Part shown: in pieces, positions 60,538 to 64,000 of the stretch | Layout: each line of letters starts with the position of its first letter | How positions within the stretch are numbered: the first letter of the stretch is position 1 | From: a virus | DNA length: 64,000 bases | Reading direction: 5' to 3' (one strand) | Virus record (IMG/VR): IMGVR_UViG_3300014720_000021 | Location: 29,377 to 93,376 of that record | Translations under genes and position numbers: made by a program | Notes under the pieces: model-generated | Told to the model about the DNA's origin: nothing | Database searches by the model: none | The model's input: the letters and a program-made list of their open reading frames with translations, nothing else

Positions 60538-61532
60538 ACAATTTCTTTATTTTTACTTAATTTTTCCATCCAATAATCAATCATTTCATCTAACATTGAA
60601 TAGAAATTATATTCTAATGTCCAACCTAATTCAGTTTGTGCTTTTTTTGAATCACCTCTAAGGTAATGTAATTCTTCAGCACGTTCAAATTTTTTATCTG
60701 TTTTTAAATAAGTTTTTTTATCTAATTTTAATTTACCAAATACATAATCAACTAATTCACCAACAGTTCTAGATTCACCAGTAGCTAAAACGTAATCATC
60801 TGGTGTTTCTTGCTGCAACATTAACCACATACCCCTAACATAATCTTTTGCATGACCCCAATCTCTCATAGCATCTAAATTACCTAAAACTAGTTTGTCA
60901 GATAGTCCTAATTTTATTTTAACCGCTTCTAAAACAACTTTATTAGTAACAAAGTTAACCCCCCTCCTAGGACTTTCATGGTTAAATAAAATACCAGAAC
61001 AAATAAACATATTGTATGCATTTCTGTAGTTATTACATAGACTGTGAGCATATATTTTACTACAACCATATGGACTAACAGGAACAAATGGTGTCGTTTC
61101 GCGTTGAAACTTGTCTTTATCAAAAGAGTTACCAAACATTTCAGATGTTGCTGCGTGATAAACTTTTGATTTAGGTGAGAATTTTCTAACGGCCTCTAAT
61201 ACGGCAAGCGTACCTCCAGCGTTAACATCTAAAGTATATTTAGGTAATTCGAAACTAATTTGAACATGGCTTTGTGCTGCCAAATGATAAATCTCGTCTG
61301 GTTTAATGTCATTGATTATTGACTCAACACTAATTGGGTCTGTTAAATCCATATAATGAAGAGTTATAAGGTTTTTTGAGCGTAAATGTTCTATTCTAGT
61401 AGTTTGTGATTCTGGTACTGAATTTCTCCTGATAGTACCATGAACATTATATTTTTTTTCTATTAACAATTCTGCTAAATAAGAAGCATCTTGTCCATTT
61501 GCTCCTATAATTAATGCTATTTTTTTTACCAT
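60522..61532 (-). CDS. gmd: GDP-mannose 4,6-dehydratase
   Basis: 336 residues, typical length. N-terminal LIIGANGQDASYLAELLIEK, then IRRNS, HYMDLTDP; LAAQSHVQISFELP; TSEMFG; YGCSKIYAHSL (Y-x-x-x-K). GILFNHESPRRG is a diagnostic Gmd motif. It converts GDP-mannose to GDP-4-keto-6-deoxymannose. With the synthase downstream it gives a complete two-step GDP-L-fucose route. Confidence 0.9.
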   Translation of the reverse strand: MVKKIALIIGANGQDASYLAELLIEKKYNVHGTIRRNSVPESQTTRIEHLRSKNLITLHYMDLTDPISVESIINDIKPDEIYHLAAQSHVQISFELPKYTLDVNAGGTLAVLEAVRKFSPKSKVYHAATSEMFGNSFDKDKFQRETTPFVPVSPYGCSKIYAHSLCNNYRNAYNMFICSGILFNHESPRRGVNFVTNKVVLEAVKIKLGLSDKLVLGNLDAMRDWGHAKDYVRGMWLMLQQETPDDYVLATGESRTVGELVDYVFGKLKLDKKTYLKTDKKFERAEELHYLRGDSKKAQTELGWTLEYNFYSMLDEMIDYWMEKLSKNKEIVWGDF

Positions 61533-61550
61533 GTTTTTTATTTAAAAGTA

Positions 61551-62015
61551 TTAAATATTTTTTAAACTATCAACGTTATAATTTTTAATTATATCACTAC
61601 AAATACCAATAGCTGAAGAAACATCGTCATTATATAACTCTGGCATGACGGAAATACTATTTTTTATTGGTTGTTTATTTGGAAAAGCCCACATGTAATT
61701 AAGGCTTGTTAATGTTACTGTATCATTTTCATGCCAAAAATAATTAAACGGGAACGTTTCAAAATTATCGTTGAAAAACTCCATTGCTTCTATGTTTTTA
61801 CAGTGAATCCATAATTTTGAAATCCTATCTTCTAGCCATTTTATATTGATACTGTATTGTGGTTTGTCATGACCTAACCATAAAATGTTATCTTTGTACC
61901 AAACATCAACTTCAACATCATAACCTTTAGCTATAGCCAAATCAATGTAAGTAGGTTCATTTTCCCATGATTCCATAGGTCCATTTATGTTTCCTCTATG
62001 TGATATTAACTTCAT
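61551..62015 (-). CDS. GDPD-like phosphodiesterase domain protein, short
   Basis: 154 residues from the ATG at 62015, an ATGA overlap with the SGNH gene upstream. MKLISHRGN with the HRG motif; DVEVDVWYK with the Glu-x-Asp metal site; WLGHD with the general acid histidine. These are the core residues of glycerophosphodiester phosphodiesterases. At 154 residues only the first half of the barrel and a few more strands are present (usual 230-250), so the fold is minimal or incomplete. Its company of sugar genes suggests action on a teichoic- or lipid-type conjugate. Confidence 0.6.
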   Translation of the reverse strand: MKLISHRGNINGPMESWENEPTYIDLAIAKGYDVEVDVWYKDNILWLGHDKPQYSINIKWLEDRISKLWIHCKNIEAMEFFNDNFETFPFNYFWHENDTVTLTSLNYMWAFPNKQPIKNSISVMPELYNDDVSSAIGICSDIIKNYNVDSLKNI

Positions 62016-62656
62016 ATTAAATTTTTTTCTGAAAATGATTCTAAAATAAGTGGCATTGATGTTTGACTCAAATGCATATGAGAACCTTCCCAATTATCCA
62101 AATATTCTGGTTTAGTTATTTTATTTTTATCAATCATTTTATAAAATATGGTAACGAATTTAATACTATTTTGATTGCACAGTTCTTCTAAGTATCTGTT
62201 AAATTCTTCAGTAACTGTATTACGTTCTAAACAAGTACCAAATGAAGGACCGCCAGTATATTGTTTTGACTCATGCCATGACGCAATTGGTCCCCATGCG
62301 ATAACTTTAACTCCAGCCTCTTTATATCTTAACAAAACACTAAAGTATCTTTCAACACATTCTTTAACTATTTCATTAACTGTTTTATTTTGCAACTCCA
62401 TTTGTTTGATTAAATGAACTCTAATGTCAACTTCACCAAAACAAAATAATACATAATCAGTATCTATATTAACATTGAAATTAATAATTTCATCTATTAC
62501 TAGTGTTTTAGTTTCAAGTTGGTAAGCGGTAGCTGGACCGATTCTGTAACTTTTAAAAAATGGTGTTCTATCATCAGACCTTTGTGGCCATATTGGTTGC
62601 ATTTCTTCTTTACCGCTGAAAACAGCAGAGTGGCTATCACCTATACAATGTATCAT
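62012..62656 (-). CDS. SGNH-hydrolase-like protein
   Basis: 214 residues. Block I in IHCIGDSHSAVFSG (G-D-S-H serine), block III-like FCFGEVDIR (GEVD instead of G-x-N-D), IAWGPIAS, and a C-terminal W-E-G-S-H-M-H-L region with the Asp/His site approximated. This suggests an esterase or acyl-ester hydrolase of a surface sugar, or an inactive relative. Overlaps genes on both sides. Confidence 0.6.
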   Translation of the reverse strand: MIHCIGDSHSAVFSGKEEMQPIWPQRSDDRTPFFKSYRIGPATAYQLETKTLVIDEIINFNVNIDTDYVLFCFGEVDIRVHLIKQMELQNKTVNEIVKECVERYFSVLLRYKEAGVKVIAWGPIASWHESKQYTGGPSFGTCLERNTVTEEFNRYLEELCNQNSIKFVTIFYKMIDKNKITKPEYLDNWEGSHMHLSQTSMPLILESFSEKNLI

Positions 62657-63620
62657 ATTTTATAATATTTTTACTTAAGTTGTTATAAAAATAAAATTCA
62701 TCTTGTTCGCCATTTTCACCACCAATAGCCCATGGGTTTTGATTAGCATATACAGTGTTAAACATAGGGTGAATACCGAACCCATTTTTAACAAATAAAA
62801 ACTTTTTATTGTTGTCTCTTTTATATTTATTTAACGCTATTTCATCATATGCGTCTACAGTTGGTTGCGATAAAATCTTAACCCATTCAGATGTTTTTAT
62901 AAAAAACATACTATTAGTGAAATATGGTGAATGGATTTCAAATAGTTCATAGTTGTTATTAGAAGTAAATTTATCAATATTTTTTAGAATATAATTGTTA
63001 ATTTCCATCTGAGCTTCATATGAAATCCTAAGTGGGTGAATACCTTTTGTAATTGTGTTTAATAAATTTAAACCTTGGTAAAACTTATTATAATCCCATT
63101 CAATTGCGTTTATTGTAAACTGATTTAAAGGTGTGTAATCTACACCCCATAAACCATTTGGCATTGGCCTGTTTAAGAAATGTTTATAAACAATATCTCT
63201 AACTGAAAAATCAGCAATAAAATCACTAATAAAAAAATCACACGATGGAATGTTATTAGACATAGTTGGTGATAATGTTAGTATGTCATCATTGTTTAAC
63301 ATATCAACATTTTCAATTAGGTAATCCCAAACATAATTATTAATAAAACAATCTTCATCTAATTTTACTGAATATTCAGTATCGGTTGAGATAGCTATTC
63401 TTATTTTATTTATGTAATTATGGTGTGAATTAATTACATGAATAGTATATTCGATACCTAAACTATCACATTTATTAACCCAATCATTATCATGTGTTGC
63501 TAAAACATTTAATTTTAATTTTAGTTTATTTTCTGGTTTTATTTTAGATAAAAAATAAAACATTAAATTTGAATAATCTAATCTATTGTGTGATAAATAA
63601 TTTATAGTTATTGTTTTCAT
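62637..63620 (-). CDS. Glycosyltransferase-like protein (GT-A type)
   Basis: 327 residues. TITINYLSHNRLDYSNLM at the start, and a DxD-type motif in YSVKLDEDCFINNYVWDYL preceded by a helix and strand typical of GT-A folds. The large C-terminal region is specific. Together with the two transferases at 54357-56271 it gives at least three such enzymes in the window. Confidence 0.6.
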   Translation of the reverse strand: MKTITINYLSHNRLDYSNLMFYFLSKIKPENKLKLKLNVLATHDNDWVNKCDSLGIEYTIHVINSHHNYINKIRIAISTDTEYSVKLDEDCFINNYVWDYLIENVDMLNNDDILTLSPTMSNNIPSCDFFISDFIADFSVRDIVYKHFLNRPMPNGLWGVDYTPLNQFTINAIEWDYNKFYQGLNLLNTITKGIHPLRISYEAQMEINNYILKNIDKFTSNNNYELFEIHSPYFTNSMFFIKTSEWVKILSQPTVDAYDEIALNKYKRDNNKKFLFVKNGFGIHPMFNTVYANQNPWAIGGENGEQDEFYFYNNLSKNIIKYDTLYR

Positions 63621-64000
63621 TTCATATAATTTTGTCTGATGAATTGTTTTAATTCACAATCCTTTTTATAATTAACTCTTTTGATTGAAGAATAACCTTT
63701 ATTTCTTTTTTCGATAATTTGAGGTACTGTGATAACCCAATTATAATTTGGTTTGTTTGATGGGTCATAAGTACCAAAATACGATGGGAATTCCCATGGC
63801 TGCTTACTTAATAATACCATATAAGGTAAAAAAATATTCATCATATCATTATTTGGATAATATTCTAAACATTTATATATATGTTTTTTTGCTAATAACA
63901 TTACTTCTTTTGTAAATGTTAAACACTCCCAATTAGCACTCATTGGTTTTTCTATATCGTATTCTTTATATAAATCTTTAGAGTCCCATCTACCGTAAGG
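63617..64000 (-). CDS. Surface-gene-cluster protein, partial (N-terminus beyond window)
   Basis: The frame is open through the right edge (first visible codons encode PYGRWDSKDLYKEYDI), so the real start lies upstream. 127 residues are visible, with no recognised motif; a PWEFPSYFGTYDPS segment and a basic C-terminus. It overlaps the glycosyltransferase start by four bases and is probably in the same sugar operon. Confidence 0.55.
   Translation of the reverse strand, partial: PYGRWDSKDLYKEYDIEKPMSANWECLTFTKEVMLLAKKHIYKCLEYYPNNDMMNIFLPYMVLLSKQPWEFPSYFGTYDPSNKPNYNWVITVPQIIEKRNKGYSSIKRVNYKKDCELKQFIRQNYMK

Noticed and set aside
6977-64000. Numerous long open frames antisense to strong genes (for example opposite the scaffold, ClpC and portal genes)
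   Set aside because: They mirror the codon structure of clear genes, have biased composition (Ser/Phe or His/Phe-rich) and no start context or motifs.

Overview
The window is a strongly AT-rich segment of a large tailed double-stranded DNA phage with a T4-type (myovirus) head module. In order on the plus strand it carries a gp17-like large terminase, a gp20-like portal (interrupted by an intein), a gp21-like prohead protease, a gp22-like acidic scaffold and a gp23-like major capsid protein. The host is probably a member of the Bacteroidota. At least eight intergenic regions carry TTG-N19/20-TATATTTG, which matches the known Bacteroidetes housekeeping promoter (-33 TTG, -7 TAnnTTTG). Most genes also start after A-rich leaders instead of obvious Shine-Dalgarno sites. 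No tRNA, rRNA, CRISPR array, insertion sequence or integration module was seen.

Layout. 1-5221 (minus): tiny hypothetical genes behind one host-type promoter, then two larger proteins. 5313-12678 (mostly plus): accessory genes, including a GP88-family protein, a ParB-like protein, tandem paralogues, a leucine-rich-repeat protein, an ABC-ATPase plus GNAT pair split at a T9 run, and a membrane-anchored lytic transglycosylase. 12683-15766 (minus): a GNAT-like protein and a ClpC-type AAA+ unfoldase. 15873-19573 (plus): nucleotide and polyamine genes (thymidylate synthase, dihydrofolate reductase, SpeD-like) among very small genes. 19527-21756 (minus): a compact phage-encoded two-component system (membrane PAS histidine kinase, single-domain response regulator, coiled-coil membrane protein). 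21852-42858 (plus): virion proteins, a run of cysteine-motif proteins and the head module. 43001-44722 (plus): a free-standing homing-endonuclease-like gene. 44697-53564 (minus): membrane and repeat proteins, then likely tail or baseplate proteins. 53610-64000 (minus): a gp55-like late sigma factor, glycosyltransferases, a PhoH-like ATPase, GDP-fucose synthesis genes and further sugar or surface genes running off the edge.

Two promoter classes can be read by eye. The host-type class precedes accessory or presumed early genes. The second class, ATATTTAT(A/T), usually lies 14-25 nt (up to about 40 nt) before starts of mostly virion or late genes on both strands, and is the natural candidate target of the gp55-like sigma factor at 53610-54347. 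Between the prohead protease and scaffold genes, two late-type promoters bracket about 270 nt with no plausible gene but seven consecutive hairpins, a candidate structured RNA.

The most interesting items are the two-component system, the candidate structured RNA, a conserved W-C-T/I module shared by three otherwise different proteins, two homopolymer -1 frameshift sites (T9 and A10) that split or join proteins, the ClpC-like protein that keeps the VGF ClpP-docking tripeptide, and the portal intein at the conserved PYG/SILEKARR site. Functions are inferred from recognised motifs only; no database search was run.
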